A stretch of 64,000 nucleotides of DNA, taken from NCBI GenBank assembly GCA_947168365.1, contig CAMVLO010000001.1:62001-126000 (forward strand), written 5' to 3'. The notes below the pieces were generated by a model. It had not been told where the DNA came from, did no database searches, and saw nothing but the letters and a program-made list of their open reading frames with translations. Positions 8,227-15,618 of this stretch are shown here, piece after piece. Numbering within the stretch: the stretch's first letter is position 1; each line of letters begins with the position of its first letter. The DNA is from UBA3824 sp017541145 (GTDB lineage Bacteria > Bacteroidota > Bacteroidia > Bacteroidales > UBA3824). Both the position numbers and the translations under genes were made by a program.

Positions 8227-8556
8227 ATGGAATGGAAACTAAAAACAGACGATGTTAAGAAACATTACCGGGAATATGATATTTCCGGCGATATTTCGGT
8301 ACAAAATATCGAAGTATTGGTTGACGAGATGAAAACCTGTATTACAGATTGTGATCATTTAGTTCTCAATTTTAGAGGCATTACGGGCTTTGATACCGCA
8401 GCCTTCCAGTTCTTTTATTCGCTAAAAAACAGTTTTGTACGAGATAAGAAAAAATTAGTTGCGAATTGTAACCTTTCTGCTGAAGTAAAACAATTATTGA
8501 AAAATGTTGGAATAGAAGATTTGGCACAAGCCATTTCTTTCGACAGCGAAAAATAA
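8227..8556 (+). CDS. STAS-domain protein (anti-sigma-antagonist-like)
   Basis: This 109-residue single-domain protein has the STAS pattern: an N-terminal strand pair with YDISGDISVQNIEVL, the core strand HLVLNFRGITGFDTAAFQFF, then SLKNSF and a terminal helix with VKQLLKNVGI. In SpoIIAA-type proteins the phosphorylated Ser sits in an I/V-D-S-S motif; here it is FDTAA, so Thr would be the candidate site. It is the first gene of the chemosensory cluster, 72 bp before cheY. STAS proteins are substrates of GHKL kinases and SpoIIE phosphatases, both of which occur in this window, so a link between partner switching and the Che system is possible. Confidence 0.75.
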   Translation: MEWKLKTDDVKKHYREYDISGDISVQNIEVLVDEMKTCITDCDHLVLNFRGITGFDTAAFQFFYSLKNSFVRDKKKLVANCNLSAEVKQLLKNVGIEDLAQAISFDSEK

Positions 8557-8628
8557 TGCAGTTTGCACTTTATTTTATTATATTGCAGATAATTTTTTTA
8601 AACATAAAACACGATAACAACAAACCAA

Positions 8629-8994
8629 ATGGCAAAAACAATTCTCATTGTAGATGATTCGGAAAGTATCCGCGAAGTTGTAAACTTTACACTACAGAAC
8701 GCTGGTTTTGAAGTATTTGCTGCTGGTAACGGCAAGGAAGCCCAAACTTTCTTGGACGGTCGTACCATCGACTTGGTAATTACCGACCTTCACATGCCCG
8801 AAATGGATGGTATTGAACTTATCAAATACATCAGGGCTACAGCCGGTTATAGTAGAGTTCCAATTCTGTTTTTAACAACAGAGTCTCAGCTTGCCAAGAA
8901 AATTGAAGCAAAGGATGCAGGTGCTACAGGCTGGATTATTAAGCCTTTTGTACCGGCTAAACTTTTGGCTGCAATCAGCAAAGTAATCAGATAA
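8629..8994 (+). CDS. cheY: CheY-type single-domain response regulator
   Basis: The 121-residue receiver has acidic pocket D9/D10, phospho-acceptor D53 (ITDLHMPEMDG), the Thr switch in LFLTTES and Lys in WIIKPF, all intact. There is no output domain. Its position directly before cheA indicates that it is the phosphorylated output of this pathway. With no flagellar genes in the window, the target could be gliding, pili or another process. The start at 8629 follows a 72-bp gap after the STAS gene and has no competing upstream start. Confidence 0.9.
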   Translation: MAKTILIVDDSESIREVVNFTLQNAGFEVFAAGNGKEAQTFLDGRTIDLVITDLHMPEMDGIELIKYIRATAGYSRVPILFLTTESQLAKKIEAKDAGATGWIIKPFVPAKLLAAISKVIR

Positions 8995-9070
8995 TAGGGT
9001 TTCGTTTGTTTTTTTTGAAACCTTGTGATTGAGTGTATTTAGTAGTAAAGTAACCAAACCCAAATCAACG

Positions 9071-11119
9071 ATGGATAATTTTCAGAAAAAATTCTTGGAA
9101 GAGGCTTCAGACCTTATCAACCAATTGGAACAGGCGTTGCTGACATTGGAACAGGATACCGAAAATCCTGAACTTGTGGACAGTATTTTCCGTATAATGC
9201 ATTCTTTGAAAGGTGGCGGCGGGATGTTTGGGTTTGACAACATCACTGCTTACACTCACAAACTCGAAAACATGTACGACCTCGTGCGGCAAAAAAAACT
9301 TAAAGTTTCCCGCGAGATGTTGGACATCACTTTCGATTCTGCCGACCATGTAAGAAGTATGCTGAACGACGACGGCTCCAAAACCGCTGAAATCAAAAAC
9401 AACGAGGTAATTCTCAATAATAGAATCGATAATATCCTCAGTGGAGCATCTTCCGGCGATTTCAAGGATTTAAAAACCAACGATGAAGTTACAGGTAATT
9501 CCGATGTCGTAACTTATTATGTAAGGGTAAAACCTTACGAACACATCCAAAGGAATGGTACTAACCCGTTCTTGCTTATTGATGAACTTGTTGGTCTTGG
9601 TAAAAGCAAGGTTAACATCTTCTATTCTAATATCCCTGATTTTGAGAATTTCGTTTTCGACGACACTTATATTTATTGGGAGATAATTATTGCTACCGAT
9701 AAAAATGAAGATGCCATCAAAGATGTTTTCATTTTTGTGGAAGATGATTGCGAAGTCGAAATTCGTAAAATTGCAGATAGAGATATTTTTACATTGGAAG
9801 GTATTGATCCTTTGCTTGTTTGCCGTCATGATTTCCCTTTCGACCTCGACAAAATCAAGTCGCTTGCTGATGCTATCACAGCTTTGGAAAAGGCTAAAAA
9901 CGAATCGGTTGCAAAGCCTTCCGCCGGCGAAGAGCATATCAAGAAATTTGCAAAGGAATCTTCAATTTCTGGTATTAGGGTAGCATCCGAAAAGATTGAT
10001 ATGCTGATGAATCTTGTTAGTGAACTTATCACTACTCAGGCAGGTCTTAATCTTTATGCTGACAAAAACAAGGATGCAGAGCTCACTCGTATTGCCGAGA
10101 GCCTTGAGAATATCTCAAGACAGCTTCGTGATACTGCTTTTAGTATTACATTGATTCCTATTGACTATCTTGTAGTTAGATTCCGTCGTTTGGTGAGAGA
10201 TCTTTCGCGTGAGGTTGGCAAGGATATTACATTTGAGGCACGCGGCGCCGAAACTGAGCTCGACAAAACTTTGATTGAAGGTATTTCTGAACCTTTGATG
10301 CACATCCTCCGAAACAGTATTGATCACGGTATTGAATCGGCGGAAGAGCGTATCAAAGCCGGCAAAAATCCTCAGGGAAAAATTATTTTGCAGGCTTATT
10401 ACTCAGGAAGTCAGATTGTTATAGCCGTTACAGATGATGGTGCGGGTATGAATCCGGCAAAAATCCGTAAAAAGGCTATTGAAAAAGGATTGATTCCTGC
10501 TGATGCTCAAATTTCGGACAAGGAAGCTATCGACCTTATTTTCATGCCGGGATTTTCTACTTCGGAAACCGTTACAAATATCAGCGGTCGCGGTGTAGGT
10601 ATGGACGTTGTAAAACGCAAAGTATCAGACATCAGAGGTATGGTTTCTGTAGCATCGGAACTTGGAGAAGGTACTACAATTACTATCAAGTTGCCGCTTA
10701 CATTAAGTATTATCGACGGTATGCTTGTTCGTATCGAGGATGTTGATTATATTATTCCGCTTTCTGTGATTGATACAATTTTCGCTGTTGAACATACAAA
10801 GATTGAAAATTCGTTCCAAAATATCATTAATATAGAAGGTGTACAATATCCGTTCTATTATTTGAGAAACGAATTTGGTATCGGCGGCGAACCTCCGTCA
10901 AAAGAGGAAATTATCATGGTGAAATACGAGGATAAGAAAATTGGTATTGTGGTAGATAATATTACCGGTGAGTATCAGGCTGTACTGAAATCTCTCGGCA
11001 AACTTTACCGTAATCAAGATATATTCTCCGGAGCGTCAATTCTTGGCGACGGTACTGTGGCTTTGGTACTTGACACTCATAAGGTGATTAACAAATTTAC
11101 AAAATACAACGAACTTTAA
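9071..11119 (+). CDS. cheA: chemotaxis histidine kinase CheA
   Basis: I prefer the ATG at 9071 (MDNFQKKFLEEAS, 682 residues) over a TTG at 9029. Domains in order: HPt at 1-105 with the phosphorylated H44 in RIMHSLKGGGGMFGF; a P2-like region at about 145-265; the dimerisation helices near 305-360 (ASEKIDMLMNLVSELIT); the GHKL ATPase at 365-545 with HILRNSIDHGIE, VTDDGAGMNPAKI and GRGVGMDVV; and a C-terminal CheW-like domain. All catalytic blocks are intact. It autophosphorylates and passes phosphate to CheY and CheB. It is followed at 20 bp by cheW. Confidence 0.95.
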   Translation: MDNFQKKFLEEASDLINQLEQALLTLEQDTENPELVDSIFRIMHSLKGGGGMFGFDNITAYTHKLENMYDLVRQKKLKVSREMLDITFDSADHVRSMLNDDGSKTAEIKNNEVILNNRIDNILSGASSGDFKDLKTNDEVTGNSDVVTYYVRVKPYEHIQRNGTNPFLLIDELVGLGKSKVNIFYSNIPDFENFVFDDTYIYWEIIIATDKNEDAIKDVFIFVEDDCEVEIRKIADRDIFTLEGIDPLLVCRHDFPFDLDKIKSLADAITALEKAKNESVAKPSAGEEHIKKFAKESSISGIRVASEKIDMLMNLVSELITTQAGLNLYADKNKDAELTRIAESLENISRQLRDTAFSITLIPIDYLVVRFRRLVRDLSREVGKDITFEARGAETELDKTLIEGISEPLMHILRNSIDHGIESAEERIKAGKNPQGKIILQAYYSGSQIVIAVTDDGAGMNPAKIRKKAIEKGLIPADAQISDKEAIDLIFMPGFSTSETVTNISGRGVGMDVVKRKVSDIRGMVSVASELGEGTTITIKLPLTLSIIDGMLVRIEDVDYIIPLSVIDTIFAVEHTKIENSFQNIINIEGVQYPFYYLRNEFGIGGEPPSKEEIIMVKYEDKKIGIVVDNITGEYQAVLKSLGKLYRNQDIFSGASILGDGTVALVLDTHKVINKFTKYNEL

Positions 11120-11139
11120 TTATAAACCTATATAAAAAT

Positions 11140-11649
11140 ATGGAGCAAGAAACTAACTCATATATTTCCTTTATGCTTGGCGAAGAGTATTTCGCCATCA
11201 ATGTAGGACAGGTTTTAAACATTCTTCAGTTGGTGCAGATCACAAAGGTTCCAACTGCCCCTGACTATATGAAGGGTGTTATCAATCTGCGCGGTACTGT
11301 ATTACCTATTATCGATATCAGAATGAAATTCGGTATGGAACCTATTCAGTATAAGAGAGATACTGTAATTCTGGTATTGAATGTAGAAATCGAGAATGAA
11401 GTTGTTAATGCAGGTATTTTGGTTGACTCTGTTAAGGAAGTGTTTGAACTTCAGCACGATGAAATTCTTCCGCCTCCGGGTATCGGAGCAAAATACAAAT
11501 CAAAATTCATTGACGGCGTTTACAAGATGTCGGATGAAAAATTTGTAATGCTTTTGGATATCGACAAAGTATTCTCAAGTGATGAACTTGTAATGCTTCA
11601 GGATACAACAGAATCAGAAGAGTCAACCCAGGCAGAAAAAATTGAATAA
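11140..11649 (+). CDS. cheW: CheW coupling protein
   Basis: This 169-residue protein has the CheW SH3-like fold. It begins ISFMLGEEYFAINVGQVLNI, continues PDYMKGVINLRGTVLPIIDI (the receptor/CheA binding signature) and ends with VMLLDIDKVF. A Glu/Ser-rich tail of about 15 residues follows. CheW bridges receptors and CheA, so its presence implies that an array-forming receptor exists somewhere in the genome even though none is encoded here. Spacings of 20 bp to cheA and 30 bp to cheR indicate one operon. Confidence 0.93.
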   Translation: MEQETNSYISFMLGEEYFAINVGQVLNILQLVQITKVPTAPDYMKGVINLRGTVLPIIDIRMKFGMEPIQYKRDTVILVLNVEIENEVVNAGILVDSVKEVFELQHDEILPPPGIGAKYKSKFIDGVYKMSDEKFVMLLDIDKVFSSDELVMLQDTTESEESTQAEKIE

Positions 11650-11679
11650 TAGTTTATTAATTATTAACTCTTAACAACA

Positions 11680-12531
11680 ATGACGCAACCTAATCCAATG
11701 GCTTATTATGATGCGAAACTCTCGGATAAGGATTTCGCTCGTTTAAGCAAATTTATATTCCAACAATATGGAATCAAAATGCCTGAAGCTAAGCATATTA
11801 TGCTTCAGAGTCGTTTGCAAAAAAGGCTTAGGGCATTGCAGATTCCGTCTTTTTCGGATTATGTTGATTATGTTTTTTCACCCCAAGGGGAAGCCGAGAT
11901 TATTTCCATGATGGATGTGGTCTCTACCAACAAGACTGACTTTTTTCGTGAAAATCAGCATTTTGAGTATTTGATGGATACTGTTTTGCCTGAGATTTAC
12001 GAAGTAAAAAAGCAGAATTTTGTAAAAGTTTGGTCGGCTGGATGCTCTTCGGGTGAGGAACCGTATACATTGGCGATTGTTTTGTCTGAATTTGCAAAGA
12101 AGTGCAGAGGTTTCGATTTCCAAATTTTGGGTAGCGATCTTAGCACTATTGTTTTGGACAAGGCTGTTACGGCAATTTATCCGGAAGAGCGTGTTGATGT
12201 TATTCCTATGGATTTGAAAAAGAAATATCTTCTCAAGTCCAAAGACCGGACTAAACCTACGGTAAGAATTGTGCCTGAACTAAGGGCAAAAGCCAGTTTT
12301 ATGCGTCTGAATTTTATGGACGAAGTTTATGACGCGCCTCAAAATTTTGATATTATTTTTTGTAGAAACGTGTTGATTTATTTCGACCGTGTTACGCAAG
12401 AAAAAGTTATCAACAAACTTTGCAGGCATTTGAAACCCGACGGCTTTTTCTTTCTCGGACATTCTGAATCGGTTACAGGTATTAGTGTTCCGCTCAAACA
12501 AATAAAACCTACTGTTTTTAGAAGAATATAA
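11680..12531 (+). CDS. cheR: CheR receptor methyltransferase
   Basis: The 283-residue protein has the N-terminal helical CheR domain (DKDFARLSKFIFQQYGI) and a SAM-binding methyltransferase domain with KTDFFRENQHFE, VWSAGCSSGEEPYTLAI (SAM loop) and FDIIFCRNVLIYFD. CheR methylates glutamates on chemoreceptors for adaptation. No pentapeptide-binding beta-subdomain anomaly stands out. Its presence with CheB and CheD again implies methylatable receptors that are not in this window. Confidence 0.93.
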   Translation: MTQPNPMAYYDAKLSDKDFARLSKFIFQQYGIKMPEAKHIMLQSRLQKRLRALQIPSFSDYVDYVFSPQGEAEIISMMDVVSTNKTDFFRENQHFEYLMDTVLPEIYEVKKQNFVKVWSAGCSSGEEPYTLAIVLSEFAKKCRGFDFQILGSDLSTIVLDKAVTAIYPEERVDVIPMDLKKKYLLKSKDRTKPTVRIVPELRAKASFMRLNFMDEVYDAPQNFDIIFCRNVLIYFDRVTQEKVINKLCRHLKPDGFFFLGHSESVTGISVPLKQIKPTVFRRI

Positions 12532-12605
12532 TATTTAGCGACTATATATTTTTTAGAGAGACTACAAATTGAAGTTTAAAAAAAAATAAGACAATAATTT
12601 TAACT

Positions 12606-13520
12606 ATGGATAATATTCAGTCACAAAATATAACCGATGAAGTATTGTTGAATGAGCTTAGCAGCAGAATTGAAAAATACAAGAATGCTGTTGAATCGCT
12701 TAATACGCTCAACAAGCAGTTGCTCGATCTCAACAAGAAACTTTCTGAATCGGAGGCAATGAAGTCACACTTCATTTCCAATATTACAAACGAGATTATC
12801 AATCCGTTCGCATCTATACTTGGATTGTCCAAAAGTATTGTGGAGTGTCCCGATACCGATGTCAACAGAATGAAACGTATGGCATCGCTTATTCATAGGG
12901 AAGCATTCAGTTTGGATTTCCAGTTCAAGAATATTTTTGCAGCTGCCGAAATTGAGGCCGGTGAAATCCAACCAATAATTGCAGTTGTAAATATTGACGA
13001 ATTGATAGCAAGTTTGTTTGAACAATATTCTCGTGAAATTGAAATTAAGCGACTTGTAAAGGTTTGTAAAAATCTTAATCCTGACGGTCAGCAAATTTTG
13101 TTTAAGACCGACCAAGACAAACTTCAGGTAATTTTATCAAACTTGCTTTGTAATGCCATCAATTTTAACCGTCCGGACCACAAGGTTGAAATTTCGTTTG
13201 GAACCAACGAAGCAGGCGAACTTTATATTAATGTTATAGACGAAGGTTTAGGAATTTCTCCGGAAAATCAGAAAATCATTTACGACAGATTCATGCGTGT
13301 AGACACTGGAATCAATTCCATCAACAGAGGTCATGGTTTGGGACTCTCTATTAATAAGGCGTATATCGACCTTTTGGGAGGCAGACTTGAACTTGAAAGC
13401 TTGGAAAACAGCGGCTCAAGATTTACTGTAATTATTCCGGAATCGCAAGAATCTAGCTCAGATTATTCTGACGAAGGAAACGAAGTTTTCTTCGGTGATA
13501 GTGAATTGGAAATGTTCTAA
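12606..13520 (+). CDS. histidine-kinase-like protein with Asn in place of the phospho-His
   Basis: The 304-residue soluble protein has an N-terminal coiled coil (about 12-50), a HisKA-like helix at 52-75 and a GHKL ATPase domain at about 170-285. The phosphorylated His of the H-box (normally SHEIRTPL) is replaced by N62 in FISNITNEIINPF. The ATPase blocks are good: the N-box ILSNLLCNAINFN, VIDEGLGISPENQ, and RGHGLGLSINKAYIDLLGG. It may bind ATP but should not autophosphorylate in the usual way. It could be a pseudokinase partner, or a trans-kinase of the receiver at 15157. It sits between cheR and cheD in the operon. Confidence 0.8.
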   Translation: MDNIQSQNITDEVLLNELSSRIEKYKNAVESLNTLNKQLLDLNKKLSESEAMKSHFISNITNEIINPFASILGLSKSIVECPDTDVNRMKRMASLIHREAFSLDFQFKNIFAAAEIEAGEIQPIIAVVNIDELIASLFEQYSREIEIKRLVKVCKNLNPDGQQILFKTDQDKLQVILSNLLCNAINFNRPDHKVEISFGTNEAGELYINVIDEGLGISPENQKIIYDRFMRVDTGINSINRGHGLGLSINKAYIDLLGGRLELESLENSGSRFTVIIPESQESSSDYSDEGNEVFFGDSELEMF

Positions 13521-13539
13521 TAACCTAAAATCTATACCT

Positions 13540-14004
13540 ATGACCAGACACTTTTTATATCCTTCAACTATGTACGCATCGGCACAGCCAAGCGAAGTTA
13601 CTACAATTTTGGGTTCGTGTGTTGCAGTATGTTTGTGGGATAGAACTGTAGGTATTGGAGGCATCAACCATTATATGTTGCCGACTTGGAACGGTATGGA
13701 ATTGGCATCGCCAAAGTATGGAAATATCGCGATTGACAAGTTGGTGGAACGTATGTTACAACTTGGTTGTCATCAAGTAAATCTTGTTGCAAAGGTTTTT
13801 GGTGGTGGCGAAGTTATTGCTGTTTCTTCCAATATCATGCATATTGGTCAGCGAAATATCCTTGTAGCAGAGGAGATGTTGGCTGACAAAAAAATTCCTA
13901 TTATTGGACGTTCTACCGGTGGTAATAGTGGTAGAAAAATTATTTTTAATACCCACACCGGCGAAGTTCTTCAATGTTATATCAAGAGTAGTATGAACAA
14001 ATAA
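13540..14004 (+). CDS. cheD: CheD receptor glutamine deamidase
   Basis: The ATG at 13540 (MTRHFLYPSTMYASAQPSEV, 154 residues) is chosen over an upstream start at 13495 that overlaps the previous gene. CheD hallmarks are the Cys in TILGSCVAVCLWD, the His in GGINHYMLP and the later blocks KVFGGGEVI, IGQRNILVAEEML and GRKIIFNTHTGEV. CheD deamidates receptor glutamines and can bind CheC or CheY. It lies 16 bp before cheB. Confidence 0.92.
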   Translation: MTRHFLYPSTMYASAQPSEVTTILGSCVAVCLWDRTVGIGGINHYMLPTWNGMELASPKYGNIAIDKLVERMLQLGCHQVNLVAKVFGGGEVIAVSSNIMHIGQRNILVAEEMLADKKIPIIGRSTGGNSGRKIIFNTHTGEVLQCYIKSSMNK

Positions 14005-14019
14005 TTATAAATTGTAATT

Positions 14020-15093
14020 ATGTCATTGGAAAAAAAGATAATACGAGTATTAATTGTAGATGATTCGGCTGTAGTAAGACAGACATTGTCGTCAATTTTG
14101 GAGGAAGATCCTAATATAGAGGTAATGGCTACTGCAAGTGATCCGTATATTGCAGCTAAGAAAATCCAGTCAGAAGTTCCGGATGTAATTACCTTGGATG
14201 TGGAAATGCCGAGAATGGACGGTATCACATTCTTGAAAAAAATTATGACTCAGCATCCTATACCGGTGCTGATAATTTCGAGTCTTACCGAAGAAGGCAG
14301 CAAAACAGCTCTCAAGGCGTTGGAATATGGTGCTGTAGACGTGATTGCCAAACCGAGGATGGACACAAAACAGTTTATTGAGGAATCAAAAATCAGACTT
14401 TGTGAGGCTGTAAAAGCAGCTTCACAAGCTCGTCTTATCAGACATACACCTTCGTTTATGAAGGTAGAACCAAAACTTTCTGCTGATGCTGTTATCCCGA
14501 AAGCTCCAACTCTCAGTATGATAAAGACTACCGAGGTTGTGATTGCAGTGGGAGCTTCTACCGGCGGTACTGAGGCGTTGAGAGTTTTCTTGGAAGCAAT
14601 GCCGGTGGATTGTCCGGGTATTGTGATTGTGCAGCACATGCCGGAAAATTTCACCCGTTCGTTTGCCAACCGTCTCAACGATCTATGCAAAATAAATGTA
14701 AAAGAAGCCGAAAATGGTGATTCCGTATTGCCGGGTCACGCATTGATTGCTCCGGGCAACAAACATACATTGCTAAAACGTTCAGGAGCAAAATATTACG
14801 TGGAAGTAAAAGAAGGTCCGCTTGTAAACAGACATCGTCCTTCGGTTGATGTATTGTTCAGATCTACAGCACGTTATGCAGGAGCTAATGCAGTTGGTAT
14901 TATTATGACCGGTATGGGTGACGACGGTGCAAGAGGACTTTTGGAGATGAAAGAAGCGGGAGCAAAAACAGCTGCTCAAGACGAGGCTACATGCGTAGTT
15001 TACGGTATGCCTAAAGAAGCTGTGAAACTTGGAGCTGCCGACAAGGTACTTCCTTTGGATAAACTTGCTGCATTTGCTGTAAAGCCATTTTAA
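14020..15093 (+). CDS. cheB: CheB receptor methylesterase/deamidase
   Basis: This 357-residue protein has an N-terminal receiver (D14/D15, phospho-acceptor D60 in LDVEMPRMDG, Lys in VIAKPR) joined to a C-terminal methylesterase domain. The catalytic Ser is in AVGASTGGTEALRVFL, His in IVQHMP and Asp in MTGMGDDGARGL. It removes methyl groups from receptors when phosphorylated by CheA. Together with CheR and CheD this gives a full adaptation set. Confidence 0.95.
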   Translation: MSLEKKIIRVLIVDDSAVVRQTLSSILEEDPNIEVMATASDPYIAAKKIQSEVPDVITLDVEMPRMDGITFLKKIMTQHPIPVLIISSLTEEGSKTALKALEYGAVDVIAKPRMDTKQFIEESKIRLCEAVKAASQARLIRHTPSFMKVEPKLSADAVIPKAPTLSMIKTTEVVIAVGASTGGTEALRVFLEAMPVDCPGIVIVQHMPENFTRSFANRLNDLCKINVKEAENGDSVLPGHALIAPGNKHTLLKRSGAKYYVEVKEGPLVNRHRPSVDVLFRSTARYAGANAVGIIMTGMGDDGARGLLEMKEAGAKTAAQDEATCVVYGMPKEAVKLGAADKVLPLDKLAAFAVKPF

Positions 15094-15156
15094 AATTTGG
15101 TAATTTCAGTATTTAGATTGCAATGATAGACAAAAACAACAATAAAACAACTTAAC

Positions 15157-15531
15157 ATGGCAAAATTAACAGTTTTAGTTGCAGATGATATTTTCGCAAA
15201 CCAATTTTTATTGGCATCGATTTTGGAAGAGATGGATTGTAATATCCGTACTGTTTCAAACGGTAGGGAAGTATTTGACGCGCTTGAAAAAGAAAAAATT
15301 GATATCATTTTCATGGACATCGAAATGCCTGTGATGAATGGTATTGAAGCTACTAAAAAATTAAAATCAGATTTCAAATACAAAGCAATTCCGGTTGTTG
15401 CGCTTACGGCACACAATTTGGAAGATTTTTCATCAGATTTTGACAACGCAGGCTTCAACAGCATATTGGAAAAGCCATATTCTTGCGAACGAATAGCAGA
15501 AGTGTTGGAAAAACTGAGAATTGTAAACTAA
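15157..15531 (+). CDS. single-domain response regulator (hybrid-kinase-type receiver)
   Basis: This 124-residue receiver has acidic residues D10/D11, phospho-acceptor D54 in FMDIEMPVMNGIEATKKL, the Thr switch in VALTAHN and Lys in LEKPYS. The MDxxMPxMNGxEAT pattern resembles the receivers of hybrid sensor kinases rather than CheY. It may work with the degenerate kinase at 12606 or act as a phosphate sink for CheA. It is 63 bp after cheB. Confidence 0.88.
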   Translation: MAKLTVLVADDIFANQFLLASILEEMDCNIRTVSNGREVFDALEKEKIDIIFMDIEMPVMNGIEATKKLKSDFKYKAIPVVALTAHNLEDFSSDFDNAGFNSILEKPYSCERIAEVLEKLRIVN

Positions 15532-15544
15532 TTTGCGAAATCTT

Positions 15545-15575
15545 TTTGTTGGTAACAACAATTTTAATATATTTG
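15545..15575 (+). promoter_or_regulatory. promoter of the PAS/GAF sensor gene
   Basis: TTTG (15545-15548), 19 bp and TATATTTG (15568-15575) match the Bacteroidota promoter. The ATG is 43 bp downstream, so the sensor has its own transcript in addition to any read-through. Confidence 0.75.
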
Positions 15576-15618
15576 TGAGCGCAAATATTGCAGAGAAGTA
15601 GTAAAAAAACATTTTGAT

